Shown here: piece after piece, positions 39,266-53,907 of the stretch
Layout of the letters: each line of letters starts with the position of its first letter
Position numbering within the stretch: the first letter of the stretch is position 1
NCBI GenBank assembly: GCA_027574665.1
Contig: CM050659.1
Span: 20,127,001 to 20,191,000, forward strand
DNA from: Rhynochetos jubatus
Taxonomy: Eukaryota > Chordata > Aves > Eurypygiformes > Rhynochetidae
Length of the DNA: 64,000 bases
Reading direction: 5' to 3'
Made by a program: the position numbers and the translations under genes
Notes under the pieces: model-generated
Databases searched by the model: none
The model's input: only the letters and a program-made list of their open reading frames with translations
What the model was told of the DNA's origin: nothing

Positions 39266-40332
39266 TAAAGGAGACAAGTTTCATCAAGGATGAGGAGTAA
39301 GATATAAAATACCCTCACGGTGCAGATTAGGACCCAGTGGGATTTTCTAAGCTACATTCCACTGAAACACCGTTTGGTATTTTGCTCTGTGATGTCAGGT
39401 AGGCTACATTAGCATTCCTCCACCGGCTGAACACGCTCAGGACGTGGGATCTAATGATACAATTGCATGTGTTTTCTCTAACTGTGGTTTCACATAAGGA
39501 GTTGAACAGTGTATGCTGAAGTCTTCTGATAATGTTGAGAGATTTAGGGTCAAAACTAATAGGATAAAGGTAACCAGCACTAATTCCTCAATATAAACCG
39601 TAAGCATGAATTTAGGTACTGCTATGTTCCTCAGTCTGAGTTCATGGTAGACCTCAACAGACACATCCTACCTTTGCACAGTGAATATGTAATCTAAACG
39701 AAAAACTTCTCAGCTCCTCAGATGAAGGTTATTTAGGAGTCTATATATGAATTAAAAATATATCCCTTGAGAGATTAATTGATCATGATCCAATGAAATC
39801 ACATGCACAAATTGGAAACCATAAATTTCTGAAAATTCTGACTTGTTTCATAAGATCCCATTCTCCAATGCACTCGACAGGACACTTATTTATCACTATG
39901 AAGTCATCAAACCCGCTCACTATGACCTGAGAAAACGCAACTGGTAAAAATTAACCCCTTTGTGAGTATGCTATCCACCACAGTTGCTAAGATTAATTCC
40001 ATGCTCCCAGGACAAGAAGATGCTGATTTTCAGCAAAGATGCGGATAAATCCCAGAGGAATGGGAAAGGCTGCATTTCTGCCAGTATGCAAACCAGTTCT
40101 GAATAACCACCTTTTTATTTTCTTCATTAACTAAACTGGTTGTGGCCCTATTCATGGGCAAAACCTGCTGCTCCACTGAAGGCAATCAAGCTCTTATGTG
40201 TCTCAACAGACTCACAAGACTCACCCACAATAACAGCCAGGTTCAATTACTCTTTGATTTGTTAGATCCAAAAATACCAGCTTCTATTGTTTTCTCATAT
40301 TTCTAACATCAACAGACCTGCCTTTCCTTTTC

Positions 40333-40710
40333 TAATCCCTCTATTCCTGCACACCACATATTTATAACACACATTGGTGTGAGAGACAACCCTAAGAGTC
40401 ATCATTATTCAGTACATTATTCTCGTACTCCTGTTTGTTCATTCCACACAGACCTGTCTCCTGACTCTACTCTGTCCTCATATTTTATCAAGCACACAGA
40501 TTTGTGTGATAACAACTCATCAAAGTCTTCATTATTTCATACATAGCCCTTCTTTGCTCTACTCCCTCACTTTACTTCTCATTATTCATAAATAATATTA
40601 GGAGACTTATCTTTCAACTTTCTTGCTCCTTTTTTATTCATCATATTTTACAAGCCACACACATTTACAGCATGTGATAAAGACTCATAAACCTCATTAT
40701 TCTACATTTA
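40333..40710. repeat. Degenerate tandem repeat, three units of about 120-165 bp
   Basis: Three segments share the same order of blocks: a CT-rich start, catattt(t)ata, a CACA-rich stretch, a gtgtga/catgtgata block, ctcat/gtcat, and cattatt followed by acat. The catattt block lies at 40357, 40479 and 40642 and the cattatt block at 40403, 40530 and 40695. Spacing is therefore about 122-127 and 163-165 bp. Units are diverged and differ by insertions. No known family is recognised. Confidence 0.6.
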
Positions 40711-43700
40711 TCTGTATCAAACTGTCTTTGCAATCTTTCAGTTTTTAAATGTTCTAAGCCTGCCTCTGTGTTACTACATTTGTCCTCGGTATTTACTGTC
40801 TTTTTATTACCTACTCTAAGTTGAAGAGCCTTCTACTCTCTGGCCTCTTCTTGAATTACCAGCAGCTACTAAATCTCTGACTAAGTGTTTGATCACAATG
40901 TTTTAATTTTTGCATTTACTGCATGTATGAAAGCATTTTTCAGTTACTTTACGACCAGCACTAATCTCAAAGGCTCGGGGAAATAACAAACAACCCCCAG
41001 TTTGCAGCAGGTTCTCCCTCCTTTCCCAATGTCCTGACAGCTCCCACAGCAGACCACCATGCCCTGGGGCATGCTGGCATGCAGGTTCCCTGAAGCTTTG
41101 CTGCTTGCAGAAGATCTCACTTCATTCCTTTCCTTACCAGAGCTTTTAGGGCACATTCCCTGCGGTGATGTCGCTTCATGCTTCCTTGCAACATTCACTC
41201 TCTTTCCAGATGAGCTGTGGACCTTGCTACTACTCGCTGCTGTTCTTAGTTTTAACAGAGAAACCTCTGAAGATCATTACGCCTCCTCAGTGTGCCGTAC
41301 GTCCCTCTTCTATTCCCAGCCTCCAAGATTTATACTGCACAGACGAGTGCTGCTCTTTCTCGTGGGGAATAATCACTCATGCTACCTGTCCAACAGTCAC
41401 CTACTTGCAACGATTGCATAATCCTGGACTGAGGCTGTCCAAATTGTTTTATCTTGAAAGTAAGTGCAAAAAAAGTCTTTTCTAATTTGGAGGAGCCGGG
41501 CAGGAACATGTCCCTGATAAGCTGCTTTTGTGTTTTCAAATGCATTAAAAATGCTTCTAGTCCCCTGGCAAGCTGTACTAAACCTGCAACTCCAGAGGGA
41601 GCAGTTGGCTTTTTGAGAGAAAGCAGAGATTCCCAGGAGTTGCAGGTGGCCTAAAAGTAGGATTTCTCTGTCAGTGCTTCATGGGTCATTCCATGTATAA
41701 CTGAGGACCTTCGCTCTGCAGGTCTGAGCTCTCTGCCATCAGGCAGTTTGTTTGACACCTCTAATTTGAAATATAAATAGAGGATTAAAATTCTAGATGA
41801 ATTCTTCCCCTACTTGTAAAGCATTTTATTATTCCACCATCATTCTGCCTTGCTCTAGAACTACTAATCTGCTATTTTTTTGCCTTTGTTTTGCGTGTTA
41901 AGTTGCCAATATTCTCTGAGCACCCCAGGCTGTGACATTAGGCTCAAACGTGGAACTCTGTCAAGAAACTTGCAAATTTGCAAGTGTCTCATTACCAGAA
42001 GATCTCATTTACTGTATTACATTTCTGATTAAAATCTTCAATCAGAGAAATTAAGCTAAAGGCTAGTAAGGTACCTTCATTTCTTCCTGCTGACAATGTT
42101 GCTGTAAGCAGCCTTTGAAGGGTAATTAATTCAGTACCATGCACTGGACCCTTTCTGTAGGCAACTTGCAGCGAGTCATACAGTTTGCCAGCAGCACGCA
42201 TTAAAAATATTCAGCAAAGAAACAAGCTAAAAACCTTCCTGAGAACAGAAGTTGATAAAAACATTTCAGTCTGCTACACCTTGCTACATGCAGTAGGTCC
42301 AACCCATTCCTGATGCAAGCAAGTGCATTTCCATTTATTCAGAATGTGCCTAATCTGCCTTTCAGCATGTCACAGTTTAAGTTGGTAGTTTATAAAAACC
42401 CGGTACAAATGACATAGCTTTGACATAATAAAAAGCAAAGTATGTTTTGAAAAAAATATAGCTCCTTCACATTAATTTCAGTGTTGTATTCAGCCATGAC
42501 TCAACACAGCACCCTGACTGCATTGTAGAAGCCAAATGTGAAAAAATTACACCTAAGGTAAAGTTTAAGATGCAAATGCAAAAGGATATATGTCCCAGCA
42601 CTTGTCAGAATGACTAATTTTAGTATTTCAGATGATGTTCAAAACTGTCAGGATATGGCAGAGACAAAATATTTTCAGTCTGAACGACAGAGATAATCTT
42701 CACCATTTTTGATAACTCTCCTAAATCTATTCCGCACCGTTTTGGCTTTATCCACAGTGACATTCGTGCAAACATCACCCATGTGGAGTTTCACTGACCT
42801 ATGGTCCTTTGAAACAGAAGACTGAAAACATTGGATAGATGTTTCTTCCTTAACCCTCCTAACGGTCTCCGAGACTTCTTACAAAGGAGATAAAAAAGCC
42901 AAATAGGGCTTTGCAAAATTTGAGCACCAGTGGGAACGGATGCCAGTGCTCTGAAATAAATGAATGCCACTATTTCATCCAATCCTCCCGAAATTTCTTG
43001 TTGAACCACCAGTGCTACCGGATGGCATTGCAGGCAGCCATGACTTATTATCATCTGCCTGGACATGACCTTTTCAGCAATAGCCAAAAGGAGATTAAAA
43101 CCCCCCAAGCACTCTTTGGTCTGTACCAGATAGGCAGCATCACAGATTTCTGATTTTTGTACTGTAGTAACAGTTGTCTTTCTATAATTTTTTTGAGTAA
43201 TCTTAATTCCCAGGAGAAGAGACACTAGATGACAGTCAGATTGACAATGTCAGAGGGAGATTGCTGAACAGAGGCAGCACAGCTAAGCTGCTGCCTCCTT
43301 CTGAGATCTGTCATCCTTGAGGAAAATTCTGGCAGTTTTTAATAATATTTGACTTATGGATGAGCAATTTTTCAACAGCCTGGAAGAGTTGAGGCTCAAG
43401 CAAAGTGTGGACCCATGAACACCTCGGGGTGCCAGGCATACTGCAGATTACTGCTGACAAAACCCATGGCACAGCGCAAGCCTCCAGGCGCTGCCCTGAT
43501 TGCAAAGATAGAGACAGACAGCCTCATTGGAACCCCGATGATCTGCTCACCAAACTCGCTAGTGATTACTTTACAGTGGGAGGAAATGGTGTCTGGGCTG
43601 TGAAAAATACACCAATGCAAGTACAAGTCAAATTCCTTGGTGGTATAAAGCATCAAGTCACGCGGAGGATGGGCTGCTGCTCGTACCCAAGCCTTCGCCG

Positions 43701-45132
43701 CTCTTCGTTCTTCAAAGGCACGGCAGATATCAAGGTAAAGAAATGAAATAGTATACTCAGAAAAAGCTTTTAAATCCAAGTTAAATCCCATCAATGATAG
43801 CTTTAAAAGATCAGTTCCTTATATCTATAAAAGCACGTTGATGGGATTATGTGCAATCTGGCTGCTAACATTTGCAGTGTCACAGAACACTGTACAGGCG
43901 ACGAGTGCTCACCTCCTCTCTGAGAACACCTCACTGCGAGGCATTTTGATGAGGAAAACGGTTCACTGGTGAGTTCTGGTTTAGAGTGCGTGCAGCCTGC
44001 CAAGGCCCTTGCACCAGGTGCGATGGCTCTGCTCTGCTGCCAGAGACCCACGGCTGGCAGGTGGGTGCTTTCCGTGGAGTTCATTTTCATGCCCTATTGT
44101 TCTACATATTTATAACATCCTGTTACATTATTAATAGTGATTAAATGTTTAGCTATTTCAGATCAATAAAGACTCTGTTTACATATTTACTTTATTAAAT
44201 ATTAATAAGTTACAAAGAGAAAGTGCACTGAATTTGTGCACAGCTATTGAATGAAGACAAGGTTGTAACCTGAGTGCTATGTACCATACTGTGAAAATAA
44301 AGAAACATCTTATGCCCTTGTTACTGGAACATGGTTTATCTAATGTATAGGCCTAGTTGACAGGGTAATAGTTAGGTGATGTGGATGATTTGTGGATCTC
44401 TTTGTCAGCATGTAAGTTATAGCTTCCCACATGAACTACAGCATAAAAACTTATGTGCCAGTATATTTCAAATGTTCAAGAAAATATGTGTTGCCAGGTT
44501 TTCTGAGCAAGTAAGTGCCCCTTTCCTACTGCACTGTCTTTTCCTGTTAAAGGGCAAGCCAAACTCACACCCAGAGATCACCCCACTGCTTGCATGACAG
44601 CTTGAGAGTGACCCACAGCACGGAATGGTAAACTCCACACTGGTCTATCAACAAGTAGTAAAACCAGGAAAGTTTGTTAATTAGGTAGCTGGATTATATG
44701 TAAGTGACACATGTTAAATTTATTACACTGTAAATACCCATCAAATTCTATCGGGCAGGAAGGTGAGTGAACACAGCGCATACAAATTCAACCGGTCCTT
44801 CTGCTTCCTGCTGTTACACCTATCTACGGCACAAAGGGCTGAACTTCCCCCCCACTTATTTTGTATGTATGTGGTAGCTCACCTTCCACAACACAGTCTT
44901 GTTAATAAGAGCAGTAGAGTTTGTTGCTGTGACACTTTTATGAACTGGGTAGGTAGTAAGGAGAATCTGGTAAACAAGATCCTCAGCTGCAAATGTTTGC
45001 TATTCTTTTAAGTATTGTCTGATCCCCAGTGAAGAATTCTCAGCTGTGCAGTATCACTGCTTTTTCCTGGTTAAACAATCTTATTAGAGTCCTCAACATA
45101 CAGAAAAGTCTTTTGTCTGAAAGAAAACTCAC

Positions 45133-45349
45133 CTGCTCTCAAATGAGACATCTCCTGGAATTACATGAGTGCTTTCCTTCCCAATCAGGAATCTGATTCG
45201 ATCATAAAAGAGCCGTGGGGGGTGCTGAGAGAAAGGCGGTTGGCTGTGCTGAATAAGGTCAAGGGGATCGGGCGAACCCTGGCAGAGAGGACTTGCGTAA
45301 CAATTGCTTTGCTGACAACAGTCCGGGTCTACACAGTCTGTCAAGCCAT
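45133..45349 (-). CDS. TENM1: TENM1 exon: Cys-rich segment and start of transthyretin-like domain
   Basis: This exon is 217 nt, entering in phase 1 and leaving in phase 2. It continues the Cys-rich segment with [17 protein letters not shown] and [11 protein letters not shown], five cysteines that pair with the one at the end of the EGF8 exon. The rest ([20 protein letters not shown]) enters the transthyretin-like (carboxypeptidase-regulatory-like) beta-sandwich that links the EGF rod to the superfold. The acceptor is ccattttag and the donor is CAG|GTGAGT, the strongest in the window. [13 protein letters not shown] is a proline-rich stretch where paralogues vary most. Confidence 0.96.
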
Positions 45350-48300
45350 CTAAAATGGAGAGAATGGAAAGTTCAGGCAATTGAGCGATTCCGAGAATAA
45401 AGCACCGTGTTTACTACTGGAGAGCACAGGAGGTATGTAATCAACAGGAAGGCATGCTGGTTATGACACATTCAAATTCAATAAAGCATTAATGTACATG
45501 CTTAGTCCAGGAGGGGCCTTTCTCTCTCATCATTAATGCTGTATCACCTCATAAAATCCCCACATGACAACGAGAAAATAGAACCCACAAACTAAATGAA
45601 TAATTAGGGAAGAGTGGTACTGTCTTCACTGCAGAACAGGCAGACAAGAAAACCACTACACAACACTCGTTAGTCCAATGGGTGCATGATCCACACCGTG
45701 CACCCCGATATCTCTAACAGTCCTTTATTGTCACTGCTGTCTGCACACACCTCTGAAGAATACACACTTGCTAACCAGTCTGCACTAATGACGCCTGAAA
45801 TGTTCTCTCTCATAAGCACCCTCACTACAGTAGTAAAAAAGGTACTTGTTACAGTTTCTGACTTCTATTTTTAGCCCCACAACGGTTTCATTATTAGTGT
45901 TTTAGGATGTTCACTTTTCATTTATTTGTTGCGATACCAGAACAGTCCCAAAAGGGCAGAATCATAACTACACTCCTTTTGTAGTCGGTGACATGCAAAT
46001 GCACACCCTGATGCAGGCTCTGAGCCAGTGACCTGACAGATACAGTCTTCTACATCGATGTTTGCACCAGGAAAGAAAATCTGGAAAGCGAAAATAAACC
46101 TATTCCTCCTCCCTCCATATTAAAGTAGGAAAAACAAGAGAAATAGATTTTTTTTTTCAAAATTTTACATTTCTTCACAAACTTGCAACAACATTTAAGT
46201 AAATTAATTTCATCCACAAATGTCCCAAGCTTATGATGAAAAGAGAAGCACTGAAGTGCATCTAAATTAAGCACCTAAATAAAACTTAAATTTGGGCTAT
46301 TGGCATTTAATTGCTTCTATCAGCAACTTAGATGTCCAAATTGTCAAAATTACATACTCAACCAGAACCAGATTTAATAAGTTACAGTAAAATGTGTAAC
46401 TACCTTCTTAAAGAGCCATATTATGACTTAGCAGTCACTAACTTGCTTGGATTGCCAAGTACACTAGTGCATATATAGCAAGATTAAGGCATTGTATCCT
46501 TCATCAAAGACATCTCTGACTTTTTCACAAGGTCGGTTGGAAAAAATTTGGAGCCATCATATCATTGGATGGATTTCCCCCGTGTTAAAATCGGAAGGCT
46601 ATAGGATCAACGTACCGTCAGATATTTTCGCTTCATGCTTTGACTTTTCATGCTCTGTTCGTACCAACGCTTTGGTGCCTATAAAACCGTACCTCCTCGG
46701 GGCAAACTGAGTTATCAGGGAAGCTGCTGCAGTTTTGTCATTGACTTTAATGGGTGTGAGGCCAACCCCCAGCCAGCTCCGCTCTTTTCTCAGTAGAGCA
46801 CACTGCGCTGTGAGAATGCTCAGTAAATAACAGCATAAAATATTCACTTTGAGAAGAAAGCACAAGCCTTTCTACAGAACAAACAGGTATAATGAAATGG
46901 GCTTTCCTGGAATCTAAAAATCCTTGCCTGACCTTGAGCAGGGTAATTGCTTGGCTAAGCAAAAAATGATAGCAAATCTATCCTACTGCAGCTGGGAAAT
47001 CAGATAGAGCAGACTAGTTTTTGTGATAATGAGCCAGAGGTGACTGAAGATAGCTAGCAACAACAATCCCAGACCCTCGGATCCAGCAAAGCTGGTACAG
47101 CTACAACAAGTGCATGCTTTAAGATCTTCCCACATTCCCTGAGCCCTGGAGACAACGGCCATTTGCCAGCAGTGGGAGAACAACTTCACAGGGCAATGTT
47201 GAGTTTATTGACTTTGAGCGTAGCAGTCACGTTATGATCAGGAAAACCTAGAAAATGAGTGAAATCCAGTAGGAAATGAGCAAGCTGAAACAATAAAGGG
47301 CATCCAGTCTAAAGAAAACCACACGGGAAGCGGATGGAGGAGGTAACAGTATGAACCCGAGGGGTATGCATTGTTTTCTGAAGGAAAAAACCAAGCGTTT
47401 TTTGGGTTGAAACCTAGAGACCAGGCTTGGAACTGCAAGGAAAAAACATCTTTTACTGTTTCCTCTTTGTTGCCCAAGGAATGAAACTCTCCATATTTTT
47501 AATAAGTGAACTGAAAAGCAGCAAATTATTAGAAGATTCCAAGACTGCAAATATTAAAAAATCTGCTGGATTTGAAAAGGTGATGAAGAAACTGAAATCT
47601 CTTGCTTTTGCTTTATACTGGTGAAGATCCCTGCAGAGGGCACTTGACGTGGTTAGGTGTAGCCATCCAGGGCTGGTCTCTGCCGATGGAATGGTAATGG
47701 CAGAGACAAGTCTTGTTCAAGGGGTTAATGTACTTTCTGAAAGGTACTAATTTCTACAAGCTGGCTGCTGTCTACCTGGGAAACTTGACAAATATTGCTC
47801 TGGCAGAATAAGCACTGATCAGAAAAAAGGCACACTTATTTCAGAATAACAGTATCCATGGGGAAGCTATTTTGGAGTAATTTATTCCACAGTAGCTATT
47901 CTGATTAATTTTTTTTCTTTCCTCGTCAACAAGCCATTAGATGTGGGAACTGAGCTGACCTGATTCTCATTTATGTAAGAAATAAAGAAAGAAAGAAAAT
48001 AGAAGTATTAGAATATGAAGATTTGCTTAGAACAGAAATAGCTATAAAATTAACAATTAAATACTTTGCTTTCTCTAATAGAGTCCACATTGTTCTGTGC
48101 TTTGGTCAACAGTTTACATGCCTGGCAACAAACAGTGTGCATTCATGCTGCACACAAAAAGAAACCAAGTAAAGGGAAAGCAGATTTCCATCTTCCAGTC
48201 AGGTTCAATTTTCATATTTTCTTTGCAGTTTACTTGTCAGTGACTCTTGTAAACTCTTCCAGGTTCTGCTAATGGGAGGTTTTTTGGTATGGATTACTAG

Positions 48301-50069
48301 CATCTGCTTTCTCCAGGCTTTCAGGGTGGGTTTCCCATGAGTAGGGTGTGAAGTCCCTGAAGCATATCTGAGTAACTTGTGGTGAGAACGGCATTTGTCC
48401 TAACAGCACCATGAATGTACGCCACATATTTGGCTCAGGCCACTGGGTGTATGTATTTAAGAATTATTAACTAGAATTTTCCAAATAATGCAACTTCTAG
48501 CTTTTTTTCCAAACAAACAAACGAAATATAGAAAAGAAATCAACTTGGATAAAACTGAAAATGTGTTTGTCACACTTTGTGCTGAAGTAAAAGAATAAAA
48601 TACCTATGTCAGGGCACATAGAGAACTCTTAAGCCAAAATAAAATCTTTTTTCCACTTTCAAGACTTTAAGATCATTCAAGACTTTGGTTTTAACTTGGA
48701 ACATTAAAAAAAAACCACAACAAAAAAAAAAAACAAACCAAATCTAAATCCCAAGAATCGCAAGTTACATGTGGAGGCAGTTTATGTCAAGGCAAACCAT
48801 ATTAATAAGTGCCTGTGAAGACAGTATTTTCAACAAGCCAATCCTATGTGAAATGAAATTTTTAATACAGAGTAATCCAGAAATAAATTAAAAAAAATCT
48901 CGTTTATAAACTATAACATCAAACTCATTCACTTGAAAACTCTACAAATACATGATTCAATTCTCAGCCAACGGTCACAGTTTTTGTTAAGTTTTCATAT
49001 CAGGAACCAACTATTAAAAAGCTCACTGTGTTAAGAAAACAGCAGGATTTCTTTTAAATCTCAGGAGACAAGAGTCATGAGTATGACCAAACTACTACAA
49101 TGAGCAAAAACTGTAATTCATGCAGCAGGGGAGCCCGTACACGGAAGTTGTTACTGTCAATTGCCCAAAGTGCATCACAGCTTAAGTGCAGGCTAAAATC
49201 TACTACTGAGATGTGAATGTTTTTGGTTTGCTATTAGTATTTTTTTTATATATTTTATATAAAAGGCAGCCAGGCCCCTTCACAGTGCACTACAGATTAT
49301 GTAATAACGTGATCCACATTTTGATGAGTCTGAGATTGTGGTTTCACATCTTCCAGGTACCTTGTTTTGTATGCAAGGGATAATGATGAACTGGGATTTT
49401 TTTTTTTTTAAGTAAATTAGACAATTAAAATATTTTTAATATTACTGCTAAAATAAAATTCACAAAAATCAACTTGAGGATCATAGGCACTTCATAACAC
49501 TCTTAAATAATTTAAAGAACCTCAAAGAAAAGGCAGAGCATGTCAAAAGAAGTTGCTCTGTTTTCAGTCACACCACTCCTCTCTGCACTGATGTAACTCA
49601 CAGAGTTAGGACAAGATTTTCCCATTTCCTTGCCAGCAAAGGGCACCTTTCAGAGAGCTTTCTGTAAGGAAGGATATTAATATATTTATTGTGTCAGGAG
49701 TTTGTGTCAATGGAATCACACCATGTTTTCCATCAAACGAGATATATTTTTTGCTTATACATTTTTCGATATACATTTCTTATTTAATATGATGGAAAGA
49801 ATGCCACACGTGTGATGACATTACCTCCTCAGCTATGTTTGTACTGCACTCAGGGAAGGCTCAGTTTGTGCCGGGGCACAGCACGTTCTCTAAAGCACAC
49901 ATTATGCAGCAACCTCTCTTCACCTTCCGCCGCCAGACAAACTGGCAACGGAGCTATGGGCCCACCGCCCCACTGGTTACTGCCTTACCACGTCTGGGCA
50001 AATGCTGTAGAGTGACTGCACTTCATACCTGAGCTTTCCATACGCTGCGTAATAGCTACATTAAATCCA

Positions 50070-50097
50070 AAATAAAATAAAATAAAAATAAAATAAA
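50070..50097. repeat. (AAAAT)n microsatellite
   Basis: Five to six aaaat-type units lie in tandem, with one unit expanded by an extra A. Confidence 0.9.
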
Positions 50098-53000
50098 GGT
50101 TGGAAAAGTGCATTGTGTGAGCTACAAGATAATAGCAAGAACATGGAACAAGTCATGTATTTTGGGCCTGGTATGAAGGGCTCTATAACATCTGCTTTTC
50201 AAATCCTTTTCTCGTCTTCTCATCTACCCTTGAATTAATTGCAGTCCCTGACTGCAGGTATGGGAGTATCACACTAACTCATGTTGCTGAAAACGGACCC
50301 GTGTTCACCATTAGTACACCTTGTCCAGCTAGCAAACAGCCTAGGACACTGAAGAGGTACGGGGTGGGGTCACTGGTAAGGGAAGCAAAGCAGTGGTTCT
50401 GATTTCAGCAGCGGTGGCTTCCCCAGCTCACCAGTGCAGCACGCAGTAACTTTCACAGCAGCTTTTCTATTAAACCACTGAGACGCTTTATTACCTGACT
50501 GTGACAACGACAGATTCAATCAGACTCTGCCTCCCGTGTTACTGGGTTAGTTATTCTAATAAACCGTGCACTATCCTCAGGTTCTGGCAAGCAAAATATA
50601 AACAGCAATAATATTTAAAATTGCTATTCTTCTGCTTTAAAGTTCATTAAAAGAGCAGAGTTCTCGCCTTCAAGCTTTCATCACACATGAACATGTTAAC
50701 ATTCGGTTAACACCAAACCCAGAGTGCTACAAGTGGTGCGTGTGCTCACACGGTGCATGCATAAACACGTATGCAGGCATACTCAGAAACACACACCAAT
50801 AAATACAGTTGCTCGGTCACAGGAAAATCAAGCCCATCCCTAAGCAATATACTAAACACTGTAAGTAATACCAATGACCTTCATTTTCACTGCTGCAGAG
50901 TGACCCCGATGTGTGTGTGTAAGTGCTCTCCTGCTCCCTCTGTGCTGATCCCAGTGAGCACAAGCCGGCAGTGGAGCTGTGAGGAGATAGTCACAGAGAG
51001 TAAAAAAAACCAATGGGCTTTACGTTTCTCCTTGCAGCAAGCTGACATTGTTCTCTGAACTCCTTATGCAGGACAACCTTCAAAACCCAACATCATGATT
51101 CTCAACACTTGAAGGATTTGAGCTTTTCAGTACTGGCATGATCAATTGTTCGATACTATTGTTTGTGAAAAAGAAATAAAAATCCACAGGACCCTTCAAC
51201 TTACATTTGCTTGCTTTCTTCTACAGGTTTCAAATAAGCATTAAACAATGCCTGTGCCGACTTGTTTCACCACAGGCTCAGTGAAGTCCAGTTAGGGTTG
51301 CCAGGAATCTAAGCAAACTGAATCAAAGAGTAACTTCGGAAGTGTCTCAGCAGCATTAACCACCATGAGTTTCTAGTGCTTGGTCGTATGCATTCATCCA
51401 AGCTGCTGCTCAAAATTTATCAGGAATATAAGCATGGAGCAGACGGCGAGGCTGTTAACTGGGAACACCAGCGTTTGTATAAGGTGTGCCTGTGGAAAGG
51501 CTGAAGAGTGTTTTATCCAGTGGGTACTGGTGGTGTTTGGATGTCCACGTACTGGAGAATGCAAATATATCAGGCTACGATTTTCAGAAACTGTAAGTAT
51601 CCCCAGGGAGCCCTGGCTGCTCAGCAACAATGAAAACCATTCCCATCACTATTATTTATATTGTGTAATAATAGCATATTACTTATATATGGACTCAATA
51701 TCTCTGTGATGGATAGGTTATTAAAATGCCAATGGATAGGTCAGAAATACATCAATATTTTAGCAGCACTCGTTATCAACCCAAGGCTATGCTGAGTCAC
51801 ATATTTTCTTGTGTTTGGAAAAGCTTGGATAAAGCCACAATAACTGTCTGAATTGACTGAAGAGATATTTGGAAGAGAATTCAAGGCTTGTAGTAAATAG
51901 CATTTTCCTTAAAAACAAACAGTCAAGATTGATTCGTGAAAGAGAAAAGAAACTGATGAAAAGAGATTCTGGCAAATTTGAGAGATCTGTATCAAAGAAA
52001 TTAATGGGAGTGACAGGCTGCAACTTTCAGCTTAAGACAAAGACTTGCATGTGCAGCAGCAATGTAAATGTATGTCAGAAAAGCGGGTAAACTGTGGCTT
52101 GGCAAGGCAGGGGGTGACCTGTGAGCTGGCGCCAAGCACCGTGTGGTTCCCAGTGCTGCACAGCGTGCTCTGCCTGCTCACGCCTGGACACGGGCACTCG
52201 CCTGCGCAGAACCCGGCAGGGCCTTCAAGCCATCTCCTGGAGCTACCGAAGCTTCCAAATGAGTCTAAAGCAATGGCAGGACAAGAGAAAAATGACCTGC
52301 TTAGATGAGCTGAACGGTCATCTTATAAACTGAAAATGAAATCATGTCCGTCATGACAACGGAAGGAGGAGAATAAGGAATGGGGAATAACGTGATGCTG
52401 AGGGAAGCCACGGCAAGGGAAAGGCCCCACTGCAAAGGACATCTGCTTGACTTCTTGGCATTACTTAATGGACATCACGCTGCTAACAGACTGCAGATGC
52501 ACTCCGTAAGAGCAAGTGCAAACCGTGCTGTCGTGCATCTGTTATAATGCTAAGACCTTTCCAATGATATTTGTAGTGATATTTGAACAGGTAAACATGC
52601 CCTTAAGTCTGCAAGTAGGAAAAAGCTAACAGAGTTATGAGATGGAATGGGAAAGGCAGTTACAGTACAGCCAGGGTACAAGTACAGCACATGCTAATGG
52701 GGCTCTAAAAGAAACGGTGTCGTTCCTCCTCAGGAAAGCGTCTCTGCATTGTTTAACCTTACCACCACGGATAACAGCACTGATGGGGAACTTGGTGCTT
52801 CAGTGTCTGCAGAGCCAGGATGCCTGGGAATATACTTGCAGCTTACCTGTATACTAACATACCAGTCCTTAAAACATGAATTCGAGACTTCCTCCCTCCC
52901 AAAGCTTTTGTGCTGTTACTGCAGACCAAATAATAACACTAAAATTCCTCCTGCCAAAAAAATGACATTATTTGATCCCTACGGGTGGAACTAGTAAACG

Positions 53001-53907
53001 ACTTCATTTTCTAACACATTTTTTCTACCACGTATTTGAATGTATTTTTATATAGCAAAGATCCCAGTTTTGTACTAATGTAACACTGGCATAACTCCAA
53101 TGACTTTAAAGGAATTTTTCTAATTTATGCTTATGTCAAATCAGGACCTACAAACTTCATATATAAAGAGAAGTGGTTTTAATATGTAGATACAATTTTC
53201 TTTTCTTATATAAAATTGATTGTGAAGGAAATTTAATTACATTTAGCCCATCTGTAGTAGTCAGATTAATTAAATATTTCTCTCTGCACTTATCTCTAAT
53301 TGTGATGTCAACAGAGCTGTCCTAGTCCATGTTATGTTACCATTAAAAAGGAAAAAGAAAATTACTTTTAAAACCTGCAGTGAAATGATGTTAAGTGTCT
53401 ACCTTAAACTGACAAATTCAAGGAGATTTAGAGTTAAAACTGCCAACTCTTTCAATAACTCACCATTATTGCAGGGAATAAAGCACCCAAAATCACAATA
53501 CAGCGCAGTTTATACAGAGCCAGTTCATAGAGTGTATCAGAAAATGCTTTACATACACTACAGGCTAAAGAGGGGTTTTGTGGACAGATTTAAGAGTGAG
53601 TCAGTGGCTTGGGCAGCGGGGGAGAGCACCAGACAGATGGGAGAGCAGGCGGGGGGCAGATGCCAGCTGTGGGACCCGGTGTGACAGGGATACGCACCAG
53701 CGCAGACGAGCAAAGTGGGCAGAGAGACGGTTCTCATGTCTTGGAAATAAGGTGGGAAGGGAAGGATAAGGGAGGAATACGGTGATTTTGAATGGGGTTC
53801 AGAAATGTGGAAGCCTTTGCCAAAGGACAGCATGGTCTTAGAGCCCACAGAATACAAAATCAGAAGGTCTCAAAATATATCTGTAAATGAGGAATTATCA
53901 CTGAGTC

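Larger units (their letters stand above)
38245..45132 (-). other. TENM1: TENM1 intron (6.9 kb) with CR1 relic and degenerate tandem array
   Basis: The donor is GTGAGT and the acceptor is ctattacag. It holds the CR1 3' end at 38963-39265, the imperfect tandem array at 40333-40710, and an unusually ORF-rich kilobase at 42790-43795 with no recognisable product. Confidence 0.75.
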
